Notes: generated by a model from the letters alone, not told the origin. A stretch of 8,143 nucleotides of DNA from an uncultured Clostridia bacterium (GCA_944391255.1 CALXSW010000135.1:1-8143), one strand, 5' to 3'; numbered from the stretch's first letter, positions 1 through 5,231 are shown. Numbers and translations are program-made.

Positions 1-59
1 TTGCTTTTTTAATGGCATTTTGATATCCCACTTTTCTTATAGCAGCTAACCTCCCATGT

Positions 60-139
60 CTGACAGGGTCTTGCCCTAAATTCCTTCGTTCTGCTTATCC
101 ATAAGGTGGTGTCAGTCTTTGCTCCTATACTGATTTTTT
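60..139 (+). ncRNA. Possible structured RNA ending in a weak intrinsic terminator
   Basis: No gene is visible between the left edge and 143. The stretch can fold on the plus strand. CTGACA (60-65) pairs with TGTCAG (110-115) and encloses GGG/CCC (66-68/74-76) and CCTT/AAGG (83-86/103-106), like a small multi-branch junction. The 3' arm overlaps a second hairpin, TCAGT/ACTGA (112-116/129-133), followed by six T (134-139), which looks like a weak plus-strand terminator. The two pairings exclude each other, as in an attenuator. The RNA could start left of the window. Apart from the terminator the same folds are possible on the minus strand, as a 3' UTR of the DUF3793 gene. I do not recognise an RNA family; the fold is inference by eye. 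Confidence 0.3.
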
Positions 140-142
140 ATG

Positions 143-694
143 TTACGCCGCACAAAATATTTGAGCAAGAGTATTCCCGGCATTTACTCTTTTCAAAAGT
201 GCCGCACGGCATTTTTTGAACCTCAAAAACATCTTCTTTGCATTTTCCTCATCAGAATACACGCGCCATTCTCCCACAAGCAAACAACCATCACCTTTAT
301 GATAAAGAAAGCCGTATATATCCTCAATTGGATACCCCAAAAACACGCCAATTTCATGGGGAAATTCTTTATTTTTTAATCTTTCCTTCAAAACATTTAA
401 ATAATCAGAGATCGACGCGCATCCACTATATCCACAGCTGTTTAAAAACGCTATGACATTATTTTTTTTAAGTTGTTCTTGAAGCTTGCTTTTTCTGTAA
501 ACAATCAAAAGCAGCCTCTTTTCACATTCGCAAATAATCTCTATATAAATATTCCTCTTATTTAGTTCGTTATTAAACAGTGCTATCTCATCTTTTGCAT
601 TTGGATATTTATCTTTATAGCACGCAACCATATTCGACGCCTTAATTCCCGCAAGGGCAGGAGCACAGTGATAGGCAATCAATTTTTCTAACAT
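143..694 (-). CDS. DUF3793 family protein
   Basis: A 183-residue soluble protein of the DUF3793 family, whose function is unknown. Recognition rests on the N-terminal block with HCAPALAGIK (residues 10-19) and the C-terminal block HEIGVFLGYPIEDIYGFL (about 114-131), followed by a GEWRVYSDEENAKKMF segment, all typical of the family. Length is normal and the frame is intact. The ATG at 694 follows a strong GAGGAGGGG ribosome site at about 697-705. No signal peptide or membrane helix is seen. It lies 45 bases downstream of the DUF2325 gene in the same direction, and a GTTAG-N6-CTAAC dyad sits between them, so it is probably regulated together with the iron genes. A role in iron or redox physiology is inference from context only. 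The local composition is more AT-rich than in the feo genes. Confidence 0.85.
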   Translation of the reverse strand: MLEKLIAYHCAPALAGIKASNMVACYKDKYPNAKDEIALFNNELNKRNIYIEIICECEKRLLLIVYRKSKLQEQLKKNNVIAFLNSCGYSGCASISDYLNVLKERLKNKEFPHEIGVFLGYPIEDIYGFLYHKGDGCLLVGEWRVYSDEENAKKMFLRFKKCRAALLKRVNAGNTLAQIFCAA

Positions 695-710
695 AAACCC
701 CTCCTCGCGA

Positions 711-726
711 ATTAGCAGTTGCTAAC
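711..726. promoter_or_regulatory. Dyad box A (CTAAC-type operator) before DUF3793
   Basis: Plus strand reads ATTAG-N6-CTAAC, with an inner perfect TTAGCA-GT-TGCTAA palindrome (712-725). The centre is about 25 bases upstream of the DUF3793 ATG and directly upstream of its ribosome site, a position suited to repression. It shares half-sites with the boxes at 1173-1188 and 3494-3513. No convincing -35/-10 pair was found beside it. Identity of the binding protein is inference. Confidence 0.5.
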
Positions 727-739
727 TCGACATTAAAAT

Positions 740-1030
740 TTATGAACTTACAGCAAAATAACTTTCTAAAATCTTATTTAACGCACAAGCACTCGATGAG
801 TTACAATGTTTTATAATTGCACCTGTACGCTCTGCTTGAATGCAGGCAACATTAAGCATTTTATGTGCCACTGTTTTTGTAAACACAACGATTAAATCAG
901 GACTTCCTATTTGATTTTGGAAATTTGCCGGACACTGAGTAAAAACTTTGCACTTACATCCGAAATTTCTACATATTTCTTTATACCGGCAATTCATCCG
1001 ATCGTGTCCGCCTACAATAACTACACACAT
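740..1030 (-). CDS. DUF2325 family protein
   Basis: A 96-residue protein of the DUF2325 family, function unknown. It shows the family signature: a beta strand leading into GGHDRM (residues 7-12), the core segment PDLIVVFTKTVAHKM (about 44-58), and a terminal HCNSSSACAL block (75-84). The pattern suggests a small Rossmann-like fold. It is unusually cysteine-rich at the N-terminal end, with Cys at about 14, 20, 25, 27 and 33, which might hold a metal or serve redox chemistry; this is inference. The ATG at 1030 is chosen because GAGGG lies six bases upstream. The DUF3793 gene follows 45 bases downstream, so the two may share a transcript. A perfect GTTAGC-N4-GCTAAC dyad lies about 150 bases upstream. 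Confidence 0.85.
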   Translation of the reverse strand: MCVVIVGGHDRMNCRYKEICRNFGCKCKVFTQCPANFQNQIGSPDLIVVFTKTVAHKMLNVACIQAERTGAIIKHCNSSSACALNKILESYFAVSS

Positions 1031-1077
1031 TCTCTTCCCTCTTTCTATTAACGCTTCATTGTATTTCTTTGTTTTTA

Positions 1078-1099
1078 TATTATGGGCGCCCGCATAATA
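1078..1099. repeat. 22-bp inverted repeat in the DUF2325 leader
   Basis: TATTATGGGC (1078-1087) faces GCCCgCATAATA (1088-1099). The arms are complementary over ten bases apart from one extra G at 1092, and the centre is the palindrome GGGCGCCC. It sits about 50-70 bases upstream of the DUF2325 start. There is no T-run after it on either strand, so it is not a standard terminator. It may be an operator or an mRNA hairpin. Confidence 0.45.
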
Positions 1100-1172
1100 A
1101 AACGCAAATTATTAGATCATCCACTTCCTGTACTATTGTTGTACGTTACCAAATTCTATCAATTAACATGCA

Positions 1173-1188
1173 GTTAGCCATAGCTAAC
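1173..1188. promoter_or_regulatory. Dyad box B (CTAAC-type operator) upstream of DUF2325
   Basis: A perfect dyad GTTAGC-CATA-GCTAAC. It lies between the terminator of the feo operon and the DUF2325 gene, about 150 bases before the DUF2325 ATG, so it most likely controls that gene. The half-site resembles that of DtxR/IdeR-type iron boxes (GGTTAG/CTAACC), but the spacing differs from the classical 19-bp iron box. I could not place a clear promoter around it. Confidence 0.5.
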
Positions 1189-1196
1189 CGTGTGCC

Positions 1197-1231
1197 AAAA
1201 ACTGAGGTGCGCGCATTACTGCAGCACCTCA
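1197..1231 (-). terminator. Terminator of the feo operon
   Basis: On the minus strand TGAGGTGC (1231-1224) pairs with GCACCTCA (1210-1203), and a G and five T (1201-1197) follow. It stands nine bases after the stop codon of the FeoB-associated gene. It closes the feoA-feoB-cysteine-rich-protein transcript and separates it from the DUF2325 gene. Confidence 0.75.
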
Positions 1232-1239
1232 TCTTTTTC

Positions 1240-1407
1240 TTACTTTTTTAAACGCTTATCACTGCTGCTGCATTTATGGCTGTTACACTGCTTAGCGTAC
1301 GGACAGCCAATACATTTTTGCCCTTTTTTCTTGCCATTGTATATGTATAATACAGCGCCTCCGACAATCATAACTAAAACTACGATAAGTATAATATTGT
1401 ATATCAT
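1240..1407 (-). CDS. FeoB-associated Cys-rich membrane protein
   Basis: A 55-residue protein with one N-terminal membrane helix (about residues 2-24, starting MIYNIILIVVLVMIV), a lysine-rich patch GKKKGQK, and a cysteine cluster C-x2-C-x5-C-x4-C (CIGCPYAKQCNSHKC). This matches the family of small FeoB-associated Cys-rich membrane proteins found after feoB in many Firmicutes, thought to assist ferrous iron transport; the exact role is not established. The ATG at 1407 overlaps the feoB stop as ATGA, which suggests translational coupling, with a modest AAGGG site upstream inside feoB. A hairpin terminator follows directly. The orientation implied is helix in the membrane with the Cys tail probably on the cytoplasmic side (inference from the positive patch). 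Confidence 0.9.
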   Translation of the reverse strand: MIYNIILIVVLVMIVGGAVLYIYNGKKKGQKCIGCPYAKQCNSHKCSSSDKRLKK

Positions 1408-2939
1408 ATTTTTGCACCCTTAGATAAAGAATATTGTGCGCTGATCTTTTTATCGGAATTAAGCATTAAATATATCACCGTTCCGATTATGACAGCCACA
1501 GCGATCAAGCCCGGCAGGAACCCGGCTCCAAAAGCGCCTGTTGTGATAAGCGTACCAATTTGATATACAAAGTACGCTACTGTGTATCCTGTTGAAAGCT
1601 GAAGCGCGATGCCGCCCCAGAACCATTTTTTATCTTTTATTTCAGAGTTCATTGCGCCCAGCGCCGCAAAGCAAGGCGGTGTATAGAGGTTGAACATTAG
1701 ATATGCAAGAGCTGCAATTTTTGTAATTGCCATAACGCCCGCAACCTCCGCGCCTGCGCCTTCCATCAAAGCAAGCTCCTCTGTATCGATAAGATTTTCA
1801 AGTCCAACGAAGCAGACTGCCAAAGTGCCTACAACATTTTCCTTTGCTATAAATCCTGTAACTGCCGCCGCTGCAAGCTGCCATGAAAGAACACCCACAA
1901 TCGGAACAAGCAGATATGCGAAAGGTGTCGCAATGGAAGCAAGAATAGAATCGCTCGCATTTTCTGCAACCGCAAAATTCCAAGTAAATGTCTGCATGAT
2001 CTGAACGGCAGTATTGCAAAGGAGGATAATAGTAGCCGCCTTTGCTATGTAAGCCCAGCCGCGGCTGCACATAGCCTTGAACGCGCCCCAAAGCGAAGGT
2101 GCTTTATATTCCGGCAATTCGATAATGAAGAAGGACTTTCTGTTTTTATATCCTGCGATTTTATTTACGAGTAACGCGCCGATGAAAATAAGCACAATAC
2201 CTGTAAGATACATTGTCGCGCTAACCCAGCCGGCATTATCAAAAAATGCTCCTGCAAAAAGTGCGATAACAGGGATTTTTGCGCCGCATGGCATAAAAGG
2301 CGAAAGCATTGCGGTCGCTCTGCGTTCACGCTCGTTGCGAATTGTGCGGCTTGCCATGATACCGGGAACAGCGCATCCTATTGTTATTACAAACGGAATA
2401 ACAGATTTTCCCGAAAGTCCAACCTTTTTAAAGATAGGATCAAGCACAACAGCGACACGCGACATATATCCGCAGTCTTCAAGAATGGCGATCAGGAAAT
2501 ACATCACCATTACAAGCGGCAGGAATCCCACAACAGCAATCACACCGCCGAGCACACCGTCAACAAGGAGCGCTGACAGTAACGGGTTTGCGTTTTCTAA
2601 AAGTCCGCCAACCCAGCCTTGAAAAACTTCAAGCAACGGAACAAGACCGGGGATAGATGTTCCATCTGAAAGCTCCACACCTTCAGCTATCCACGTTCCG
2701 AGATATGTCTGTGAAATTTGGAACACCAAAAACATAACAACGGCAAATATCGGAATACCAAGCCATTTATTCGTTAGGACCGCATCTATTTTATCTCCAA
2801 AATTTTTATCTTTTGTCAGCACCTTTCGCGTTTCAACGCTTTTTACAATTTTGTTTACAAACTCAAAACGTTTTCTATCCGCAGCTTCAACAGCATCTTT
2901 ACTTGTAAGATCTATATCGCCTTGGCTGTAAGGCGCTTT
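1404..2939 (-). CDS. feoB: FeoB, C-terminal (membrane) part, out of frame with the G domain
   Basis: The permease part of the ferrous iron transporter FeoB, in the -1 frame relative to the N-terminal part. The frame stays open upstream past the break near 2937-2940, and the first possible own start is a GTG at 2822 without a good ribosome site. It encodes a helical linker with ADRKRFEFVNKIV, then the membrane domain starting at LGIPIFAVVMFLVF. Diagnostic FeoB segments are GCAVPGIMASR, SPFMPCGAKIPV, GFIAKENVVGTL and LYTPPCFAALGA, which include the Cys and Glu residues linked to the iron path in the family. Adding one A to the A4 run restores a single 679-residue protein, a normal FeoB length. 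As the sequence stands, transport activity should be lost unless ribosomes shift or the missing base is an error. Confidence 0.9.
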   Translation of the reverse strand, partial: KAPYSQGDIDLTSKDAVEAADRKRFEFVNKIVKSVETRKVLTKDKNFGDKIDAVLTNKWLGIPIFAVVMFLVFQISQTYLGTWIAEGVELSDGTSIPGLVPLLEVFQGWVGGLLENANPLLSALLVDGVLGGVIAVVGFLPLVMVMYFLIAILEDCGYMSRVAVVLDPIFKKVGLSGKSVIPFVITIGCAVPGIMASRTIRNERERRATAMLSPFMPCGAKIPVIALFAGAFFDNAGWVSATMYLTGIVLIFIGALLVNKIAGYKNRKSFFIIELPEYKAPSLWGAFKAMCSRGWAYIAKAATIILLCNTAVQIMQTFTWNFAVAENASDSILASIATPFAYLLVPIVGVLSWQLAAAAVTGFIAKENVVGTLAVCFVGLENLIDTEELALMEGAGAEVAGVMAITKIAALAYLMFNLYTPPCFAALGAMNSEIKDKKWFWGGIALQLSTGYTVAYFVYQIGTLITTGAFGAGFLPGLIAVAVIIGTVIYLMLNSDKKISAQYSLSKGAKI

Positions 2940-3442
2940 TGCTCGCAGCCAGCATTCGCGACCGCAGCATTTATTATATCCTTTAATCCCTCAGCAGAAG
3001 TGGAAACAGTTTTTATAACAGGACAGCCAAGTTTCTTTGATAACGCTTCAACATCGATAACCGTCTGCTTCTTTTCGTTAATATCGCTCTTATTAAGAGC
3101 GACAACAACGGGTATCCCAAGCTCCAAAAGCTGTGTCGTAAAAAACAAGCTGCGGCTCAGATTTGTAGCATCCACGATGTTAATGATGACATCGGGATTT
3201 TCATGTTTTACATACGAACTTGTGATGCTTTCCTCAGAAGTAAACGGGGACATTGAATACGCGCCCGGAAGGTCAACTGCCACAAGGTCTACAGAAGCGC
3301 TCGTATACACCTTTTTAATTGGATGTTCTTTTTTTTCAACGGTAACACCTGCCCAGTTGCCGACTTTTTCGTTGCGGCCCGTAAGAGCATTATACATTGT
3401 GGTTTTACCTGAATTAGGGTTGCCTGTTAAAGCAATTCTCAT
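2912..3442 (-). CDS. feoB: FeoB, N-terminal GTPase part, ends early by frameshift
   Basis: The G domain of the ferrous iron transporter FeoB, 176 residues before a premature TAG. Motifs: G1 GNPNSGKT (7-14), G2 in GVTVEKKE (about 32-39), G3 DLPG (57-60), G4 NKSD (117-120) and G5 STSA (147-150). It hydrolyses GTP and gates the membrane part of the same protein. The start is the ATG at 3442, since AAAGGAGGA stands seven bases upstream; an in-frame start at 3484 is longer but lacks this. The last eight residues, after about Gln168, are out of frame: the run AAAA (2940-2937 on the minus strand) appears to lack one A, after which the FeoB reading continues as KAPYSQGDIDL. It lies 99 bases downstream of feoA. 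Confidence 0.9.
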   Translation of the reverse strand: MRIALTGNPNSGKTTMYNALTGRNEKVGNWAGVTVEKKEHPIKKVYTSASVDLVAVDLPGAYSMSPFTSEESITSSYVKHENPDVIINIVDATNLSRSLFFTTQLLELGIPVVVALNKSDINEKKQTVIDVEALSKKLGCPVIKTVSTSAEGLKDIINAAVANAGCEQKRLTAKAI

Positions 3443-3493
3443 AGTTATATCCTCCTTTATTTTATAAACTAAACTGTATTGCATTGCTAAATT

Positions 3494-3513
3494 AGGTTAG
3501 TTGTTGCTAACCT
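3494..3513. promoter_or_regulatory. Dyad box C between feoA and feoB
   Basis: A perfect 7-bp dyad AGGTTAG-N6-CTAACCT, with the left side extending to TTAGGTTAG, the half-site familiar from DtxR/IdeR iron boxes. A further partial copy, TTGCTAA (3484-3490), repeats the TTGCTAA at 3504-3510 with a 20-base period. It sits 50-70 bases before the feoB ATG in the 99-base feoA-feoB gap. No clear promoter accompanies it, so it may be an internal operator or an auxiliary site for the main feo promoter. Confidence 0.5.
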
Positions 3514-3541
3514 TTTTACAAAAAATATAACACAACAAAAA

Positions 3542-3754
3542 TTAAACTATAATCGCTTCTGCCAGCTGATTATCTATATTATACCTGCTGTCCTTGATAG
3601 AAACAACGCAGCCGCCTTTTAAATGCGATATAACTGTAATATTTTCTCCGCTGTAACATCCAAGCGAAAACAAAAACGAATTAAGTTCTTCATCATCCGT
3701 TTCTATACTTGAAATTATGTATTCCTTGCCTTCTATTGCATCTTTTAAATTCAT
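3542..3754 (-). CDS. feoA: FeoA family protein
   Basis: A 70-residue FeoA protein, a small cytoplasmic SH3-like domain that partners FeoB in ferrous iron uptake. Typical traits are the opening MNLKDAIEGKEYIISSI, the central FSLGCYSGENITVI (position, length and Gly pattern of the family) and the closing SRYNIDNQLAEAIIV strand pair. Three starts are possible: GTG at 3763, ATG at 3760 and ATG at 3754. AGGAGG lies 9, 12 and 18 bases before them, and a second site, GAGGG, lies 8 bases before the ATG at 3754, which also gives the usual FeoA N-terminus, so I prefer it; the difference is at most three residues. It is first in the feo operon, about 100 bases after a consensus promoter. Confidence 0.9.
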   Translation of the reverse strand: MNLKDAIEGKEYIISSIETDDEELNSFLFSLGCYSGENITVISHLKGGCVVSIKDSRYNIDNQLAEAIIV

Positions 3755-3830
3755 AACCATCACCCTCTATTTCCTCCTATCAAAGTATATTATATCTGCA
3801 AACTACTATTATCAATGATTTCGGAGTTAC

Positions 3831-3860
3831 AACCTTAGTTAGGTATCTCTTACTAAAGTT
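3831..3860. promoter_or_regulatory. feoA: Imperfect 30-bp dyad at the feo transcription start
   Basis: AACCTTAGTTAGG opposes the mirrored side ending ACTAAAGTT; 11 of 15 base pairs match about a centre between 3845 and 3846. It contains AGTTAGG and ACTAAAG half-sites related to the GTTAG/CTAAC boxes, but with wider spacing. It begins just downstream of the -10 box, across the expected start of transcription, so a bound protein would block the feo promoter. Function is inference. Confidence 0.4.
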
Positions 3861-3861
3861 A

Positions 3862-3890
3862 ATTATATCATTACAGTAATGATTTGTCAA
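3862..3890 (-). promoter_or_regulatory. feoA: Consensus sigma-A promoter of feoAB with palindromic spacer
   Basis: On the minus strand the -35 is TTGACA (3890-3885) and the -10 is TATAAT (3867-3862), with exactly 17 bases between, a perfect consensus. A 17-bp perfect palindrome, ATCATTAC-A-GTAATGAT (3867-3883), fills almost all of the spacer and touches both elements, so it is a likely operator. Such a strong promoter without repression would overproduce an iron importer, which fits control by a repressor. A weaker pair, TTGATA-N15-TATAAT (3815-3789), lies closer to feoA. Confidence 0.8.
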
Positions 3891-3918
3891 TACCCTTTTT
3901 TAAATTTATTACTAAAAT

Positions 3919-3940
3919 AAAAAACAGCATATAACGCTGT
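3919..3940 (-). terminator. Weak minus-strand terminator upstream of the feo promoter
   Basis: ACAGC (3940-3936 on the minus strand) pairs with GCTGT (3928-3924) around a seven-base loop, followed by a run of six T (3924-3919). The stem is short. There is no minus-strand gene upstream, so it would only stop antisense transcription coming from the 74-residue gene region. Confidence 0.3.
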
Positions 3941-4015
3941 AACATACCCAAAAAAATAATACTTGCGCATCGTTTCAGACTGTCGGCTTTAAAGCATTTT
4001 TTATGCGGTATCCGC

Positions 4016-4044
4016 TTGAAATGGTAAGCTTATCATGGTATAAT
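4016..4044 (+). promoter_or_regulatory. Sigma-A promoter of the 74-residue protein gene
   Basis: TTGAAA (4016-4021) and TATAAT (4039-4044) with a 17-base spacer. The start codon is 23 bases after the -10. A small perfect hairpin, GCGG-TAT-CCGC (4005-4015), stands directly before the -35. Confidence 0.7.
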
Positions 4045-4066
4045 ATCAATATAGGGCGGTGATTTT

Positions 4067-4291
4067 ATGAGATTATTTAATAAATCAAAAAACATAAGCA
4101 AAATACCTGACGGATTTTCAGCTGATGATATAAGAATTGAATCAAGCATATGCACAGGTGAGAAAACGATCGGATTTTACGACAGCGCGTCTAAAAAATT
4201 GTGCTTTGCCGAGCTCGTCCGCACTGACGAGGACATTGACGCTTTTTATAAAAAATTCGGCGTTGATCCGGCGTTAGTCAAAAATTCATAG
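4067..4291 (+). CDS. Small protein of unknown function (74 residues)
   Basis: An intact 74-residue reading frame preceded by a good promoter and by GGCGGTGAT, a close match to the anti-Shine-Dalgarno complement, three bases before the ATG. I do not recognise the family. The N-terminus is basic (MRLFNKSKN), followed by IPDGFSADDI, a middle stretch with CTGEKTIGFYDSASKKL that reads like a short beta meander, and an acidic, probably helical end (RTDEDIDAFYKKFGV). Two cysteines, no signal peptide and no membrane helix: a soluble cytoplasmic protein is likely. It is transcribed away from feoAB. No terminator is seen before the tRNA promoter that follows, so some readthrough into the tRNA is possible. 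Promoter, ribosome site and codon pattern make it a real gene. Confidence 0.75.
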   Translation: MRLFNKSKNISKIPDGFSADDIRIESSICTGEKTIGFYDSASKKLCFAELVRTDEDIDAFYKKFGVDPALVKNS

Positions 4292-4344
4292 ACGGCGGTA
4301 TCACGAATATATTTACATTAATTTACAGAAATAGTCCAAAACTC

Positions 4345-4373
4345 TTGACACCTATATTATTTTGATGTATAAT
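4345..4373 (+). promoter_or_regulatory. Consensus promoter of tRNA-Ala
   Basis: TTGACA (4345-4350), 17 bases, TATAAT (4368-4373): a perfect sigma-A promoter 31 bases before the tRNA. The leader between contains ACAGTG (4378-4383) complementary to CACTGT (4397-4402), so the precursor 5' end can form a hairpin next to the RNase P cut site. Confidence 0.85.
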
Positions 4374-4404
4374 GATCACAGTGGTCAAAGGCAGATCACT
4401 GTAT

Positions 4405-4480
4405 GGGGGTGTAGCTCAGCTGGGAGAGCGCGTGCTTCGCATGTACGAGGTCAGGGGTTCGATCCCCCTCATCTCCACCA
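4405..4480 (+). tRNA. tRNA-Ala, anticodon CGC
   Basis: A 76-base tRNA with encoded CCA. The acceptor GGGGGTG pairs with CATCTCC through two G-T wobbles. The D arm is GCTC/GAGC, the anticodon stem CGTGC/GTACG holds the loop TTCGCAT, and the T arm is AGGGG-TTCGATC-CCCCT. The anticodon CGC (4438-4440) reads GCG alanine codons. It is a single-gene unit with its own promoter and terminator. Confidence 0.96.
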
Positions 4481-4481
4481 C

Positions 4482-4518
4482 AAACACAGTCTGTAATATA
4501 TGCAGGCTGTGTTTTTTT
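4482..4518 (+). terminator. Terminator of the tRNA-Ala gene
   Basis: AAACACAGTCTG (4482-4493) pairs with CAGGCTGTGTTT (4503-4514) in a 12-bp stem with one G-T pair and a nine-base loop. The T-run 4512-4518 follows, two bases after the tRNA CCA. Confidence 0.9.
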
Positions 4519-4610
4519 ATACTTATGGTTATAGTACACTGTTTTCCACGCTTTTATCGCGAAATTTTTATCCGCCTTAACCGAAATTTTATTATGCGCG
4601 AAAAAAACAC

Positions 4611-4673
4611 TTACATAAATCTTTTTTATAGTGTATAATGTATCAAGAAACTAAAAATAAGCTTTGGTATAAT
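4611..4673 (+). promoter_or_regulatory. Two candidate promoters of the DUF2798 gene
   Basis: P1: TTACAT (4611-4616), 17 bases, TATAAT (4634-4639). P2: an extended -10, TGG-TATAAT (4665-4673), with no good -35. The leader to the ATG at 4761 is roughly 80-115 bases. The rest of the 242-base gap from 4519 holds no gene; it has an AT-rich imperfect repeat of GCGAAATTTTTAT (4560-4572) and CCGAAATTTTAT (4581-4592). Confidence 0.6.
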
Positions 4674-4760
4674 TGGAAACGCACATCTGTACGATGATAA
4701 CGAACAACACACATGATTATTATTAGTAAAAATCTTGATCAATCAGAAGGAGCTTAAATT

Positions 4761-5231
4761 ATGCCAAAGACAAAATTCCAGAATGTTATTTTTACTATTA
4801 TTATGGCGCTTGTTATGGTCTACGCTATGATATGCTATAATATCAGCCTCAACACAGGCGGGATGAAAAATGAAGTTTTTTTGCTCGCGTTCCATGAGCT
4901 TATAATCATGTGGCCGCTCGCGTTTGTACTTGAAATGTTTGTAGTAGAAAGACTCGCTCAAAAGCTCGCTTTCAGGATCGTGACGCCGGGCAAGGACAAG
5001 CCGATATTTATAACACTCGCAATATCATCATTTATCGTGTGCCTTATGTGCCCTATGATGAGCCTTGCGGCAACTATACTTTTTAAAAACGCAGGCAGCG
5101 AGTTTGTGGCTGTATGGATACAGACAACAGCTCTTAATTTCCCTATGGCGTTCTTCTGGCAGATATTCTTTGCCGGTCCGTTCGTAAGACTTGTATTCAG
5201 AACGATGTTCAAAAAACAGCTTGCAAATTAA
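4761..5231 (+). CDS. DUF2798 family membrane protein
   Basis: A 156-residue inner-membrane protein with two copies of the DUF2798 unit, each made of two hydrophobic helices: about residues 8-30, 41-62, 83-107 and 118-143. The repeated pattern is seen in the matching starts of helix 1 (FTIIMALVMVYAM) and helix 3 (FITLAISSFIVCLMCP) and in the conserved turns, FHELIIMWPLAF in the first unit and LNFPMAFFWQIFFAGP in the second. A basic segment ends each half. The function of this family is unknown. The start ATG follows AGAAGGAG by eight bases. It is a single-gene unit with upstream promoters and a hairpin terminator after the stop; the terminator is shared with the converging esterase gene. Confidence 0.9.
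   Translation: MPKTKFQNVIFTIIMALVMVYAMICYNISLNTGGMKNEVFLLAFHELIIMWPLAFVLEMFVVERLAQKLAFRIVTPGKDKPIFITLAISSFIVCLMCPMMSLAATILFKNAGSEFVAVWIQTTALNFPMAFFWQIFFAGPFVRLVFRTMFKKQLAN

Noticed and set aside
1..18. Minus-strand ATG at 18 (MPLKKQ) that could begin a gene running off the left edge
   Set aside because: Only six codons are visible and there is no clear ribosome site.
1190..1423. Plus-strand 77-residue frame opposite the Cys-rich protein
   Set aside because: It overlaps the feo terminator and the convincing FeoB-associated gene on the other strand.
2930..2945. Programmed -1 frameshift in feoB
   Set aside because: The site reads G-CAA-AAG with only four A; the P-site tRNA would not re-pair well, no clear stimulatory hairpin was seen, and FeoB is not known to need it.
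2922..3467. Long plus-strand open frame opposite the FeoB G domain, and similar ones at 1690-2004 and 2077-2622
   Set aside because: They are antisense shadows of feoB, which carries all the GTPase and permease motifs; no ribosome site or family resemblance.
3887..3970. Minus-strand 27-residue frame (MRKYYFFGYVTALYAVFYF...) resembling a small membrane peptide
   Set aside because: No ribosome site, it spans a probable terminator hairpin, and its stop lies in the feo -35 box; hydrophobicity is expected from the AT-rich bases.
4372..4638. Plus-strand reading frame of 88 residues containing GGVAQLGERV
   Set aside because: It runs through the tRNA-Ala and its terminator; this peptide is the familiar false translation of a tRNA gene.
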